Source: Chromatiaceae bacterium (GTDB taxonomy: Bacteria; Pseudomonadota; Gammaproteobacteria; Chromatiales; Chromatiaceae). Taken from it: a stretch of 64,000 nt of DNA. Positions within the stretch are counted from its first letter, which is position 1, and each line of letters opens with the position of its first letter. The translations under genes and the position numbers were made by a program. Location: positions 248,001-312,000 of the forward strand of contig JACKMU010000001.1 in assembly GCA_024235215.1 (NCBI GenBank). The letters run 5' to 3'. The notes under the pieces were generated by a model that saw nothing but the letters and a program-made list of their open reading frames with translations, did not search any database and had not been told where the DNA came from. This document shows, piece after piece, positions 42,982 to 51,483 of the stretch.

Positions 42982-44289
42982 ATGCTTCCCGACTACCGAA
43001 CAAAATTTGCATCCATCGTCGACAACAGACTCTTCTCCAGACTGCCACCACCACAGCAAGCATTCGTGAGGGAGATATCCGAGCGCCACCGTTTCACACT
43101 GCAGGAGCTACGTCAGGTAATCGAAATAGCACTGGATTTGGAGATTTGGGGCAGTGGTTCGCTGCAGCAGCACTGGTCAGAAGAGGAGTCCAGTCAGGAC
43201 CCCAAGCAGAGGAAAAAGCGTGCCGTACAGCGATTACAGGCACGTTGGAACAGACTCAAAAACGAGCCCAATCATTACCCGGCGGGTCGGGAAAATCCTG
43301 TCTGCGGGATCAAAGTGAAAGTGCATAACCAGCCCAAGTCGCAACTGGGCCTGGGCTTTTGCCCGGTTGCCTCGCCAAGAACACGCTGCTGTAATCTGCT
43401 CACGCTGGATGCAGTGGATAATTGCGGCTATCAGTGCTCCTATTGCAGCATCCAATCCTTCTTCAGCGATCATCAGGTTTTTTTCGACCCGAGTTTCGCA
43501 GAAAAGCTGGACCGCCTGGAATTGGACGAAAAGCAGACCTATCACATAGGCACAGGTCAATCTTCAGACTCCCTGATGTGGGGTAACAGCCATGGCGTGT
43601 TGGATGCGCTGATCAGATTTGCCAGAAACCACCCCAATGTGATCCTCGAGATGAAGACCAAATCGGCCAACATCACCCGACTACTCGATTCTGAGCTCCC
43701 GCCCAACCTGATCTGTACTTGGTCGCTCAACCCGCAGGTGATCATCGACCATGAGGAGCACGGATCTGCACCGCTCGCCAAACGCCTGGAATCGGCGCAG
43801 CGGCTGGCGCAACAGGGCACGTTGGTGGGATTCCACTTCCACCCGTTAATTCACTACAGCGACTGGAGACGTGATTATGGAGAGATCTTTCACCACCTGC
43901 AGCAGGAGTTCATTCCCAGCCAGGTGGCCATGGTATCATTTGGCACCCTGACCTTTACCAAATCGGTGATACGCAAAATCCGGGAACGAGGCGGCAGCAA
44001 TCAGATTCTGAAAATGCCACTGGTGGAGAGCGATGGCAAACTCTCTTACCCGGATGAGATCAAACAGCAGCTCTTCTCGTTTGCCTACCGGAGTTTCTCA
44101 GACCGGTGGCATCAGTCGGTCTTTTTCTATCTGTGCATGGAGAATCAGCGTTTCTGGGAATCGTTGTTCGGTTACGATTACCCATCCAACACTGTGTTTG
44201 AACAGGCAATGAAAACCTCCTACATGAAAAAAATTGAACGGTTGAATAACCCACCGGCTCACCGTATGGCGACTGGCACGACCCGTTGA
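42982..44289 (+). CDS. Radical SAM protein, spore photoproduct lyase-like
   Basis: 435 residues from ATG 42982 (a TTG at 42952 would add ten). The cluster motif C148-x3-C152-x2-C155 (NCGYQCSYCSIQSF) is the spore photoproduct lyase form of the radical SAM signature rather than the general CxxxCxxC-with-aromatic kinds; IGTGQSSDSLMW and MKTKSANITRLL and SLNPQVIIDHEEHGSAPL also fit the SPL branch. SPL repairs the spore thymine dimer with a 5'-deoxyadenosyl radical, but this organism should not form spores and a cysteine equivalent to the SPL catalytic one was not identified, so the substrate is open. The next gene starts 14 bases on. Confidence 0.85.
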   Translation: MLPDYRTKFASIVDNRLFSRLPPPQQAFVREISERHRFTLQELRQVIEIALDLEIWGSGSLQQHWSEEESSQDPKQRKKRAVQRLQARWNRLKNEPNHYPAGRENPVCGIKVKVHNQPKSQLGLGFCPVASPRTRCCNLLTLDAVDNCGYQCSYCSIQSFFSDHQVFFDPSFAEKLDRLELDEKQTYHIGTGQSSDSLMWGNSHGVLDALIRFARNHPNVILEMKTKSANITRLLDSELPPNLICTWSLNPQVIIDHEEHGSAPLAKRLESAQRLAQQGTLVGFHFHPLIHYSDWRRDYGEIFHHLQQEFIPSQVAMVSFGTLTFTKSVIRKIRERGGSNQILKMPLVESDGKLSYPDEIKQQLFSFAYRSFSDRWHQSVFFYLCMENQRFWESLFGYDYPSNTVFEQAMKTSYMKKIERLNNPPAHRMATGTTR

Positions 44290-44303
44290 TTGGCGGCGAT
44301 CAA

Positions 44304-44792
44304 ATGAGAGTTTTGCTGTTCGCTTTCCTGACGCTGGTCTCCTTTACGCTCTATGGTGGTGGCCAGACACCGCACCCGCAGTATAAGCTGCTGGAGGTGA
44401 GCGATTTTACTGTGGAGGCAACCCTGGCGCGCCAGGGGAAGACACCGATCATGCTGCTCGTCTCACAAGAGCACTGCTCTTTCTGTGAACAGATCAAGCG
44501 GGATATCCTCTATCCGATGCTCGCCTCGGGTGACTATGACGGCCGGCTTCTGATTCGTGAGATAGTCACCAATCTGGGAAGCAGAGTGATAGATTTCAAA
44601 GGCCTACTACGCGACAGCGGCACCTTCGTACTGGATTACAAAGCCTACCTCACACCCACGCTGCTATTCCTCGATGCGGAGGGCAACGAACTCAGCGAGC
44701 GCATCGTTGGTATTCAGACACCCGAACTCTTCCCCTTCTATGTGGAACGAGCGATCGAGGATGCCATCGTGGCATTTCCAGGCAGGGATTAA
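44304..44792 (+). CDS. Secreted thioredoxin-fold protein, CSFC active site
   Basis: 162 residues from ATG 44304. Signal peptide (RVLLFAFLTLVSFTLYGGG), then a thioredoxin fold with C58-S-F-C61 (MLLVSQEHCSFCEQIKRDIL) and the cis-proline region AYLTPTLLFLDAEG. Resembles periplasmic thioredoxin-like proteins such as SoxW-type; the redox partner is unknown. Follows the radical SAM gene in one likely operon. Confidence 0.85.
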   Translation: MRVLLFAFLTLVSFTLYGGGQTPHPQYKLLEVSDFTVEATLARQGKTPIMLLVSQEHCSFCEQIKRDILYPMLASGDYDGRLLIREIVTNLGSRVIDFKGLLRDSGTFVLDYKAYLTPTLLFLDAEGNELSERIVGIQTPELFPFYVERAIEDAIVAFPGRD

Positions 44793-44795
44793 CAG

Positions 44796-45221
44796 ATGGC
44801 CCGATCAATGCCAGGAGTGCTGCTTGGTATCTTGTCCCTGGCAGCTTCGGCGACTGTCCAATCCGATGGGGGCGGTGCCTGCGTGGTGGCAAAAAAGCTG
44901 GGTGGTTCGCTAGCCGTCGAGTGGGTGGTCGGCATAGCATCGGTTTCCGATGCGATTGAGCAAGCCACGTCGGTACTCCAATCGAGAGGCTTCGATCATG
45001 TGTTTCCGCAAGCCAGCAGTACCACGGAGCACGGCTGGAGGGTGGTCCTCAAGACGCACCACAAAACGCATGTCGGCAAGTTGCGCACCAGTTACGGCTG
45101 TGGCTTCAATGATGCTTCTGCAGAGGCAGCGGAAGCGTTGGCGGTTTCCGATCCACGCAGCTATTCGTGGGGTTGGAAACGGGAATATGGTTACGAAAAA
45201 CTGGTAGTGAAAGGATACTGA
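44796..45221 (+). CDS. Secreted small protein of unknown function
   Basis: 141 residues. Signal peptide-like start (MPGVLLGILSLAASATVQSD), mature part of about 115 residues with two cysteines (GACVVAKK and SYGCGFNDA) that could form a disulfide. The end SYSWGWKREYGYEKLVVKGY is aromatic-rich. I do not recognise the family. It starts three bases after the thioredoxin-fold gene, so the redox protein may act on it. Confidence 0.75.
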   Translation: MARSMPGVLLGILSLAASATVQSDGGGACVVAKKLGGSLAVEWVVGIASVSDAIEQATSVLQSRGFDHVFPQASSTTEHGWRVVLKTHHKTHVGKLRTSYGCGFNDASAEAAEALAVSDPRSYSWGWKREYGYEKLVVKGY

Positions 45222-45331
45222 GGTAAACAGACCGGAACAATGGCATCAAGCAACTTGTGACCAATTACCCAGGGACGGCGTCCGGTAACGCGCTTTGGCC
45301 GGCGGATTGGCAGCAGGAGGAGATTCTCAGC

Positions 45332-45916
45332 ATGGCCGATGCACTTTTTGATCTCTACTTTGCGGGCAAGATCCTTGCGGGTGAAAATGTGGATGTGGTT
45401 CGCCAGAGAGTAGGAAAAATTTTCCGCGCCGATGAAAGGACGTTGCAGCTGCTCTTCTCCGGCACCCCGGTCCGCATCAAATCCGGTGTGGATCAAGAGG
45501 CTGCGATACGATACCGGGTGGTTCTGCGCGATGCTGGCGCACTGTTGGAGATCAAACCACACCGTCAGGCAGATATCACCACTACCCCGGCAAAGGCTGC
45601 AGCGGCGGGAGAAAATCTGACCCTGCTGCCTCCGAACACCGGCAGTCTGATCGACTGTGCGGTTCCAGTAGCCCCCTACCCTTTGCCAGACTTTTCCAAT
45701 ATCACCCTCGATCCACCGGGTGTCATCATCGATGAATCCGTTCCTCCCGCATCGCTTAGGATAAAGACGACAGCGTTTACGCTGGCACCGCCGAACACCG
45801 GCTCGCTGCAGGAGTGGCAGGCAAGGAAAGCAGCCGAACCGCTTCCGGATATAAGCCACATGCAATTGGCTACAGAAGATCCGGTCGAAGCTGCCATCTC
45901 CGACAGCGACAACTGA
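45332..45916 (+). CDS. Unknown protein with small N-terminal domain and two C-terminal repeats
   Basis: 194 residues from ATG 45332, ten bases after AGGAGGAG; the frame upstream to 45257 lacks a ribosome site. N-terminal domain (residues 1-75, ALFDLYFAGKILAGENVDVV ... QLLFSGTPVRIKSGVDQE) looks like a small domain I have seen at the N-termini of gammaproteobacterial membrane proteins; no name assigned. Two imperfect repeats follow: LLPPNTGSLIDCA...PLPDFSNITL and LAPPNTGSLQEWQ...PLPDISHMQL, each about 35-40 residues. No membrane segment or signal. Confidence 0.75.
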   Translation: MADALFDLYFAGKILAGENVDVVRQRVGKIFRADERTLQLLFSGTPVRIKSGVDQEAAIRYRVVLRDAGALLEIKPHRQADITTTPAKAAAAGENLTLLPPNTGSLIDCAVPVAPYPLPDFSNITLDPPGVIIDESVPPASLRIKTTAFTLAPPNTGSLQEWQARKAAEPLPDISHMQLATEDPVEAAISDSDN

Positions 45917-45940
45917 TAACCTCCCCACCATTACCCCGAC

Positions 45941-46035
45941 CTGATCTCTATAAGCATCACCCCAATTGAAGAGAGCCGGAACCAACGTGGTTGGCTCGAT
46001 AATTGCCTAATCCTCTCTAAACAGATAGAGATCAG
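45941..46035. repeat. Nested inverted repeat, 95 bp
   Basis: Outer arms CTGATCTCTAT (45941-45951) and ATAGAGATCAG (46025-46035) are perfect 11-base inverted repeats. Between them lies a second stem, GAGCC-GG-AACCA with TGGTT-GGCTC around an ACG apex (about 45974-45998). The whole could fold as one branched RNA or cruciform. No T-run follows, and no protein is encoded. Confidence 0.65.
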
Positions 46036-46072
46036 CTTAAGTCTGCCAAAATATTGGCCAATTGAGAGTGTT

Positions 46073-46426
46073 ATGACCATGAACAACATCGTAAACGACA
46101 AATTTCTGTCATACAGCGCGCGCGCAGACGGGTCGCAACACGGAAAAAACTCGAGCACTCAATCAGATGAGCGCGAACTGGATATACCAGTAAAGAGACC
46201 AGCCGACAGCGATAGCCTGAAGTTGAGCCAGGCCGGACAACAGCTGCAGCACGCTGCCAGAAGTGAAGTCGGCACTGAGCCGCGCCCGGAAACACCGGAT
46301 CAGGCAAGCGCGCTGGTGGCAAGAATTCGCCAACAACTCGAACTGGCGGGCGATGCCGCGCTCAGTACATACACAGCAATCAAGACCGATCAGATGGAGC
46401 TACTGCTGCGCCCAGCATCCGTCTGA
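46073..46426 (+). CDS. Small soluble protein of unknown function (possibly flagellar-regulation related)
   Basis: 117 residues, charged, no membrane segment. The middle DSLKLSQAGQQLQHAA and the helical C-terminal part ARIRQQLELAGDAALSTYTA loosely recall the DxVxLSxxAxxL pattern seen in FlgM-like and related small flagellar proteins, but a firm match cannot be made. Ends at a strong terminator. Codon use looks like the neighbours. Confidence 0.65.
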   Translation: MTMNNIVNDKFLSYSARADGSQHGKNSSTQSDERELDIPVKRPADSDSLKLSQAGQQLQHAARSEVGTEPRPETPDQASALVARIRQQLELAGDAALSTYTAIKTDQMELLLRPASV

Positions 46427-46457
46427 TTTTCCAGTTTACCCGTGACTCCTCATTATT

Positions 46458-46485
46458 GCCTTCCGCCCACGGAAGGCTTTTTTTT
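46458..46485 (+). terminator. Rho-independent terminator
   Basis: GCCTTCCG, loop CCCA, CGGAAGGC, then eight T. A textbook terminator for the plus-strand gene ending at 46426. Confidence 0.95.
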
Positions 46486-46561
46486 GCACTGAGTTTCATT
46501 GCACCTACATCTGAGACCGGTCGGTACGCGGCTGGAGAAAAAATTCAGTTCACAAGAGTGA

Positions 46562-46957
46562 TTAACGCGTCCCCAGTTCCAATCTTTCGACCTCGGCCAG
46601 GTTAACAATGCGCCCATCGACGGTGGTAAACGAGCGCCCTTTCACATCCCCCTTGTAAGCCCGATAGATCGTCTCACTGCCATTGCCGGAGTGGATCACC
46701 CGCACCGTCACCACGCGCCAGCTATCCTGCCACTCCAAATAGACGAAGAGAGCACTTCCGCTCAGCAGCAGACCGAGCAACCCGTAGGCTGCAGCCTTGG
46801 GCACCAGTGATCCCCTAACGCTCTGATGCTGTTGCGCAGCAGACGCAACGAGATTCCGCGGGGGGTGACGTTTGCGCAACCGGAGTGTCACCAACGCAGC
46901 TATAATCACGAGTAGTGTCAGCAGTAGTTTCATCAGCATGGCGCAGTACCATAGCAT
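46562..46957 (-). CDS. Small membrane protein of unknown function
   Basis: 131 residues with two hydrophobic helices (KLLLTLLVIIAALVTLRL near residue 10-27 and AAYGLLGLLLSGSALFVYLE near 56-75), a basic loop between them, and a soluble C-terminal part (VVTVRVIHSGNGSETIYRAY ... GRSFTTVDGRIVNLAEVERL). Start at ATG 46957 has GAGGG eight bases upstream; ATG 46939 or 46933 are alternatives. Family not recognised. Confidence 0.72.
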   Translation of the reverse strand: MLWYCAMLMKLLLTLLVIIAALVTLRLRKRHPPRNLVASAAQQHQSVRGSLVPKAAAYGLLGLLLSGSALFVYLEWQDSWRVVTVRVIHSGNGSETIYRAYKGDVKGRSFTTVDGRIVNLAEVERLELGTR

Positions 46958-47133
46958 GTGACGGGCCCTCAGAGTACTTTACGACTGATGTAACCCTGAA
47001 AGCGTTATCCTGGGATTATTCCTGCGAGCAACGGCGTAAACGAGATTTTCGCTTTATTCCGGTATCTGACCAACTCAGAGTTGTTCTAATCCCTTGCAGT
47101 AGTATTGCCGGCCGTTTTACCATCCTCGGGGTG

Positions 47134-47781
47134 ATGAACAGATACCTGAAAACGTTTCTTGTGCTGATGTTGGCAATACTGCTTGCGGCTTGTGACAGCC
47201 TGGATAAACCCACGCTCAGTCTCTATCTGGCGGTACAACGGGGTGACATCGACCAGATCCACCGCCATATCGCCTGGGGTAGCGACATCAATCTGGCAGA
47301 CATTGACGGACGACGACCGCTGCACGTGGCCGCCGAGCAAGGCGAACAAGTAATTATCCGACTGCTACTCAAGAATGGCGCTGACATTAACGGGCTTGAC
47401 GGTAACAGCCACTCCCCACTATACACCGCACTGATGGCGGGTAAGACTCAGGTGGCAGAGTTTCTGATTGCACAAGGCGCCGTATACGACACCAACCAGC
47501 TACTGCTCGGTGCGATCGACAACCAAGTGCTCGACCGTGATGTCTTTCGCCTGCTGACTGCATTGGGAGCCGACCTCAACCACCTGGACAGCGCCGGCAA
47601 TACTCCATTGATCCGGGCAATTAACGCCAACGATCGGGTACTGGTCAAATACCTGATCAGCCAGGGAGCCAATCCCAATACAACCAATTCAATTGGAAAA
47701 TTCCCCCTCGCTCTGGCCATCGAGAAAAACGATACCGATATCATCCGACTGCTGAAGCGCCATGGCGCCAGAACAGAATAA
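47134..47781 (+). CDS. Ankyrin-repeat lipoprotein
   Basis: 215 residues from ATG 47134. Lipoprotein signal FLVLMLAILLAAC, followed by about five ankyrin repeats (DIDGRRPLHVAAEQGEQVII, NGADINGLDGNSHSPLYTAL, GADLNHLDSAGNTPLIRAIN, GANPNTTNSIGKFPLALAIE). Ankyrin repeats bind proteins; the lipid anchor places it in the envelope facing the periplasm. Partner unknown. Divergent from the small membrane protein. Confidence 0.88.
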   Translation: MNRYLKTFLVLMLAILLAACDSLDKPTLSLYLAVQRGDIDQIHRHIAWGSDINLADIDGRRPLHVAAEQGEQVIIRLLLKNGADINGLDGNSHSPLYTALMAGKTQVAEFLIAQGAVYDTNQLLLGAIDNQVLDRDVFRLLTALGADLNHLDSAGNTPLIRAINANDRVLVKYLISQGANPNTTNSIGKFPLALAIEKNDTDIIRLLKRHGARTE

Positions 47782-47958
47782 GAGTAACTGGCAGAAATCT
47801 TTCAGCCTGGATTGTCAGCAGCTGCAATCTTCTGGTAACTTGCCTCTCCCCGGTCGTACTCTCTCGCGCCTTGCCCGCAACGCCCGATGATCCCGGGAGT
47901 CGAATAACCTCAACCAGCGTCGGAGTAACGCTGAACAATGGAGAGATAGGTAATCGAA

Positions 47959-48243
47959 ATGGCATCCAGTGTGGACGAATTGACGATCAACTATAACGAA
48001 GATGGCGTTGCAATCGTAAAGGAACTGGACAAGGTGATTCTCTCTAAGGGGGCCTGGTCCACGGTGATGTTCCGTTACCAGGAGTGGGACCGCAGCAAGC
48101 AAGATTACGGTCCGGATAAATACAGTATCCGCCGCTATCAGAAACGCAACGGCGAATACCAGACCAAATCAAAATTCAACATCTCCAGTCCAGCCCAGGC
48201 AAAGATGCTGATAGAGGCGCTACAGCGCTGGACCGAAGAGTAG
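47959..48243 (+). CDS. Conserved-type 94-residue protein, possible single-stranded nucleic-acid binder
   Basis: 94 residues, beta-rich, no signal or membrane segment. The pattern VKELDKVILSKGAWSTVMFR ... YSIRRYQKRNGEYQTKSKFN ... AQAKMLIEALQRW (strands, then one C-terminal helix) recalls the PC4/YdbC single-stranded DNA-binding fold, but this is inference. Convergent with sbcB, a single-strand exonuclease, nine bases apart. Confidence 0.75.
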   Translation: MASSVDELTINYNEDGVAIVKELDKVILSKGAWSTVMFRYQEWDRSKQDYGPDKYSIRRYQKRNGEYQTKSKFNISSPAQAKMLIEALQRWTEE

Positions 48244-48252
48244 ACACTCCGC

Positions 48253-49689
48253 TCAGTGGATACCGATCTGCAACGGCCAATCGGCCAGTTTCGACAGAAT
48301 CCTTCTGGCACGAGTGTCGCCGGTGGAATCCACCATCAGGCTGGCCAGTTTGCTGCGGTAAGCAGCGAGTGTGATGCTACCGCCACCGTCCGGTTCTCTG
48401 ATGCGGCGGTTGCGAAACAGCTCCCAGCGTTGGCGTTCACTCTCTGACAACGTAATTGGCCAGTTGCGTGCACGGTAACGAAACAGCATCTCCGGAATCC
48501 GCTTATCCTCACACTTCAGCTGTATATGCTTGAGCTCAGCCGGCGTTGCCTGGCTGAGCTGTTGCATCATGCGGCGATCAGCAGCGCTGAAAAAGCCACC
48601 CCTATAGAGATCGAGATCCGGATTGTTATCCGGCTCGAACTGCCTGGCGGTGTAGAGCTGTTGAATCTTCTGCCGTACTCCCTGCGCGCGGCGCAGCTGA
48701 TCCAGGTGCATCTCTCCGGTCGCCACATCGATGCCCCAGCGCTCCGCAGCCACCAAATCAAGCGTAGCCAGCGGCACCACGACCGGACACTTGTTCAGAT
48801 GGACCGTTTTCAGCGGGATGCGGGACACACCTTCGGGCAGATCGGCGCGCGGTGTGAACAGACGCACCGCCACCTCTTCGATGCTCAGACTCAGCAGTGG
48901 CTCCGGATCGAACGAAAGATCGTATACGATGATGCCGTTACTGTTGATGGGATGCTGTGCCAGCGGCACCACCAACGCGATGCATCCCTGGGCTGCTGGG
49001 TATTTGGAAGATACATGCAGTACCGGTTCCCACTTGCGCAAGTCGAGCAATGCGGCAACACGCCGTTTGTCGCGCAGCTGAAAGATATAGTCAAACAGTC
49101 TCGGTTGACGTGACCTGATCAGGCGCGCCAGTTCGATCGTGGCATAGACATCCGCCAGCGCATCGTGCGCACCTTGGTGAGCGATACCATTTGCCTGGGT
49201 CAACTGATCCAGGCGGAAACTGGGGGTACCATCGTCATGCCTTGGCCATTCGATCCCATCCGGTCGTAACGCATGGGTTAGACGCACCATGTCGATGATA
49301 TCCCAGCGCGAGTTTCCATTCTGCCATTCGCGTGCATAGGGATCGAAAAAATTGCGGTAAAGACCGTAGCGTGTCACCTCGTCATCGAAGCGGACGCTGT
49401 TGTAACCTACCCCACAACTGCCGGGGCGGGCCAGTTCCGCATGGATGTGGCGGAAAAACTCCGCTTCGATGAGACCTTCTTCACTCGCCTGCTGGGGAGT
49501 GATACCAGTAACCAGACAGGCCTCCGGCTGAGGCAGCATGTCGTCCGCAGGCGCACAATAGAGCGAGAGAGGTTTACCAACTATCTGGAGCGTCTCATCG
49601 GTACGCAGACCGGCAAACTGGGCCGGCCAATCTCGAGCGGGATCGGCACCCCAGGTCTCATAGTCGTGCCAATAGAGCGTCAATGCCAT
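48253..49689 (-). CDS. sbcB: Exodeoxyribonuclease I
   Basis: 478 residues, standard ExoI length. DEDDh catalytic sites: LYWHDYETWGADPARD (Exo I), GYNSVRFDDEVTRY (Exo II), HQGAHDALADVYATIEL (Exo III). The SH3-like and helical C-terminal ExoI domains follow. Degrades single-stranded DNA 3' to 5'; acts in recombination and repair. Confidence 0.97.
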   Translation of the reverse strand: MALTLYWHDYETWGADPARDWPAQFAGLRTDETLQIVGKPLSLYCAPADDMLPQPEACLVTGITPQQASEEGLIEAEFFRHIHAELARPGSCGVGYNSVRFDDEVTRYGLYRNFFDPYAREWQNGNSRWDIIDMVRLTHALRPDGIEWPRHDDGTPSFRLDQLTQANGIAHQGAHDALADVYATIELARLIRSRQPRLFDYIFQLRDKRRVAALLDLRKWEPVLHVSSKYPAAQGCIALVVPLAQHPINSNGIIVYDLSFDPEPLLSLSIEEVAVRLFTPRADLPEGVSRIPLKTVHLNKCPVVVPLATLDLVAAERWGIDVATGEMHLDQLRRAQGVRQKIQQLYTARQFEPDNNPDLDLYRGGFFSAADRRMMQQLSQATPAELKHIQLKCEDKRIPEMLFRYRARNWPITLSESERQRWELFRNRRIREPDGGGSITLAAYRSKLASLMVDSTGDTRARRILSKLADWPLQIGIH

Positions 49690-49734
49690 CTCACCTGCCC
49701 GCCGTTATGGCATCTGAGAATCTTCCTAATGGAA

Positions 49735-49756
49735 ACACCCCGCCGCAGCGGGGTGT
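49735..49756 (-). terminator. Probable terminator after rplS
   Basis: On the minus strand ACACCCCGC pairs with GCGGGGTGT around four bases and is followed by TTTCC, a weak T-run. A second stem CTTCAGC/GCTGAAG lies just before it (about 49760-49782). Ends the rpsP-rimM-trmD-rplS operon. Confidence 0.72.
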
Positions 49757-49785
49757 CTCTTCAGCTGACCTGATGCGCTGAAGTA

Positions 49786-50133
49786 CTATCCGAGCTTCTC
49801 TTTGATACGCGCCGCCTTACCGGTGCGGCCGCGCAGGAAGTAGAGTTTGGCCCGGCGCACATCACCGCGACGTTTAACCTTGATCTCAGCGACCAGCGGA
49901 CTGAAGGTCTGAAATACGCGCTCCACCCCTTCGCCGCTGGATATCTTACGCACTGTGAAGGAGGAGTTGAGACCCCGGTTCTTCTTCCCGATCACCACGC
50001 CTTCGTACGCCTGTAGACGCACACGATCACCCTCTTTCACTCTCACTTGAACGACCACGGTATCTCCGGGACTGAATTCGGGAACTTCGCGCCCCATCTG
50101 TTCGGCGTCGAGCGCCTGGATTATGTCACTCAT
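49786..50133 (-). CDS. rplS: Ribosomal protein bL19
   Basis: 115 residues, usual length. FSPGDTVVVQVRVKEGDRVR and GVIGKKNRGLNSSFTVRKIS-type motifs, ending in basic KVKRRGDVRRAKLYFLRGRT. Sits at the 30S-50S interface. Last gene of the rpsP operon. Confidence 0.98.
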   Translation of the reverse strand: MSDIIQALDAEQMGREVPEFSPGDTVVVQVRVKEGDRVRLQAYEGVVIGKKNRGLNSSFTVRKISSGEGVERVFQTFSPLVAEIKVKRRGDVRRAKLYFLRGRTGKAARIKEKLG

Positions 50134-50151
50134 GGCTCATGCTCCTGTCTA

Positions 50152-50892
50152 TCAACCGGCGTTCTGCGCCCGGATAAATTCATCTAACAAAATCTGCTCT
50201 TCTGCGCTCAGGCCGCGTGAACTCAACAGCTCGGGCCGCCGCAGCCAGGTCCGTCCCAGCGACTGCTGCAACCGCCAACGGCGTATCGCCTGGTGATCGC
50301 CGCTCAATAACACTGGCGGCACCGCTTCGCCGTCGAAGATCTCTGGCCGGGTGTAGTGCGGGCAATCCAGCAGGTCATCCATATAGGAGTCCTGCTGCGC
50401 CGAGTCATCGTCCCCCAAAGCCCCAGGCAACAGCCTGACGACGGCGTCGATCACCACCAGCGCCGGCAGTTCTCCACCGCTCAGCACATAATCGCCGATC
50501 GACCACTCCTCATCGACACAACGTCCGACCACACGCTCGTCGACCCCTTCGTAGCGGCCGGCGATCAAAATCATTGCACTGCGCTGCGCCAGTTCAGTCG
50601 CCGCCCGCTGATCGAATCTGCGACCCTGTGGAGTGAGATAAGCCACCCTGGCGTGCGGCATGGTCGCTCTGGCATCTTCGATCGCCGCCAACAGCGGCTC
50701 CGGTTTCATCAACATACCGGGCCCACCACCGTAAGGGCGGTCATCCACGGTACGGTGCACATCTCGGGTGTAGTCACGCGGATTCCACAATACCAGTTGC
50801 GCCACTCTGCGCTCGAATGCACGCCCGGTCACCCCTGTCTCCAGCAGAGACTGCAGCATTCCGGGAAACAGTGTCACCACACCGAAGCGCAT
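50152..50892 (-). CDS. trmD: tRNA (guanine(37)-N1)-methyltransferase
   Basis: 246 residues, SPOUT class. Methylates G37 next to the anticodon to keep reading frame. Visible: NPRDYTRDVHRTVDDRPYGGGPGMLMKPEPL, GRYEGVDERV and the knot motif IGDYVLSGGELPALVVIDAV. Eight bases after rimM. Confidence 0.98.
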   Translation of the reverse strand: MRFGVVTLFPGMLQSLLETGVTGRAFERRVAQLVLWNPRDYTRDVHRTVDDRPYGGGPGMLMKPEPLLAAIEDARATMPHARVAYLTPQGRRFDQRAATELAQRSAMILIAGRYEGVDERVVGRCVDEEWSIGDYVLSGGELPALVVIDAVVRLLPGALGDDDSAQQDSYMDDLLDCPHYTRPEIFDGEAVPPVLLSGDHQAIRRWRLQQSLGRTWLRRPELLSSRGLSAEEQILLDEFIRAQNAG

Positions 50893-50900
50893 CAGCCGAC

Positions 50901-51401
50901 TCAGAATTCGGGATCCCAGTCGACTGTGATCCTGGAATGCGCCAGATCCACCTCCACCACGGTATCGGCGATGAACGGGAGCAACCGTTCGCGCTCGCCC
51001 CGCACCACCATCACATCGTTCGAACCAGTGCTGAACAGCTGCTGCACCTGACCCAGTTCAGTGCCCTGCAACGTAATCACGCTGGCCCCTACCAGATCTG
51101 TCCAGTAATACTCATTGGATGCAGCGATCGGCAACTCCGCTCTGGGAACTGCAACCTCTGCGCCTACCAGTTCAGCTGCCTGATCACGGTCATCGCACCC
51201 CTCCAACAGGACCACAATTCCCTTGCCCTGGGTGCGACCATCACGCAGCCGCCTCGTGCTCCATACCCCCGCCTGGCACAGATGCCAATTAGGATAGTTG
51301 AGTATATTGGATGGGGGCGATGTGTCCGAAAAGACCTTCACCCATCCGTGAACACCAAATAACCCCGAGATCCGGCCCAGAGTAACCCGCTGGAGATTCA
51401 T
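50901..51401 (-). CDS. rimM: Ribosome maturation factor RimM
   Basis: About 166 residues from ATG 51401 (MNLQRVTLGRISGLFGVHGW). N-terminal RimM domain with the GLFGVHGWVKVFS signature, then PRC barrel (YYWTDLVGASVITLQGTELG ... ERLLPFIADTVVEVDLAHSR). Needed for 16S processing and 30S head assembly. A GTG at 51467 would add 22 residues but lacks a ribosome site and homologous sequence. Confidence 0.96.
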   Translation of the reverse strand: MNLQRVTLGRISGLFGVHGWVKVFSDTSPPSNILNYPNWHLCQAGVWSTRRLRDGRTQGKGIVVLLEGCDDRDQAAELVGAEVAVPRAELPIAASNEYYWTDLVGASVITLQGTELGQVQQLFSTGSNDVMVVRGERERLLPFIADTVVEVDLAHSRITVDWDPEF

Positions 51402-51483
51402 CACCTCTGCCGCAGAGCTGTTCAGTTGCAGCCGCTGACTCACCAAATCTTCCCCGCGGCTTATCACCGGCGACCGGAAGCGG

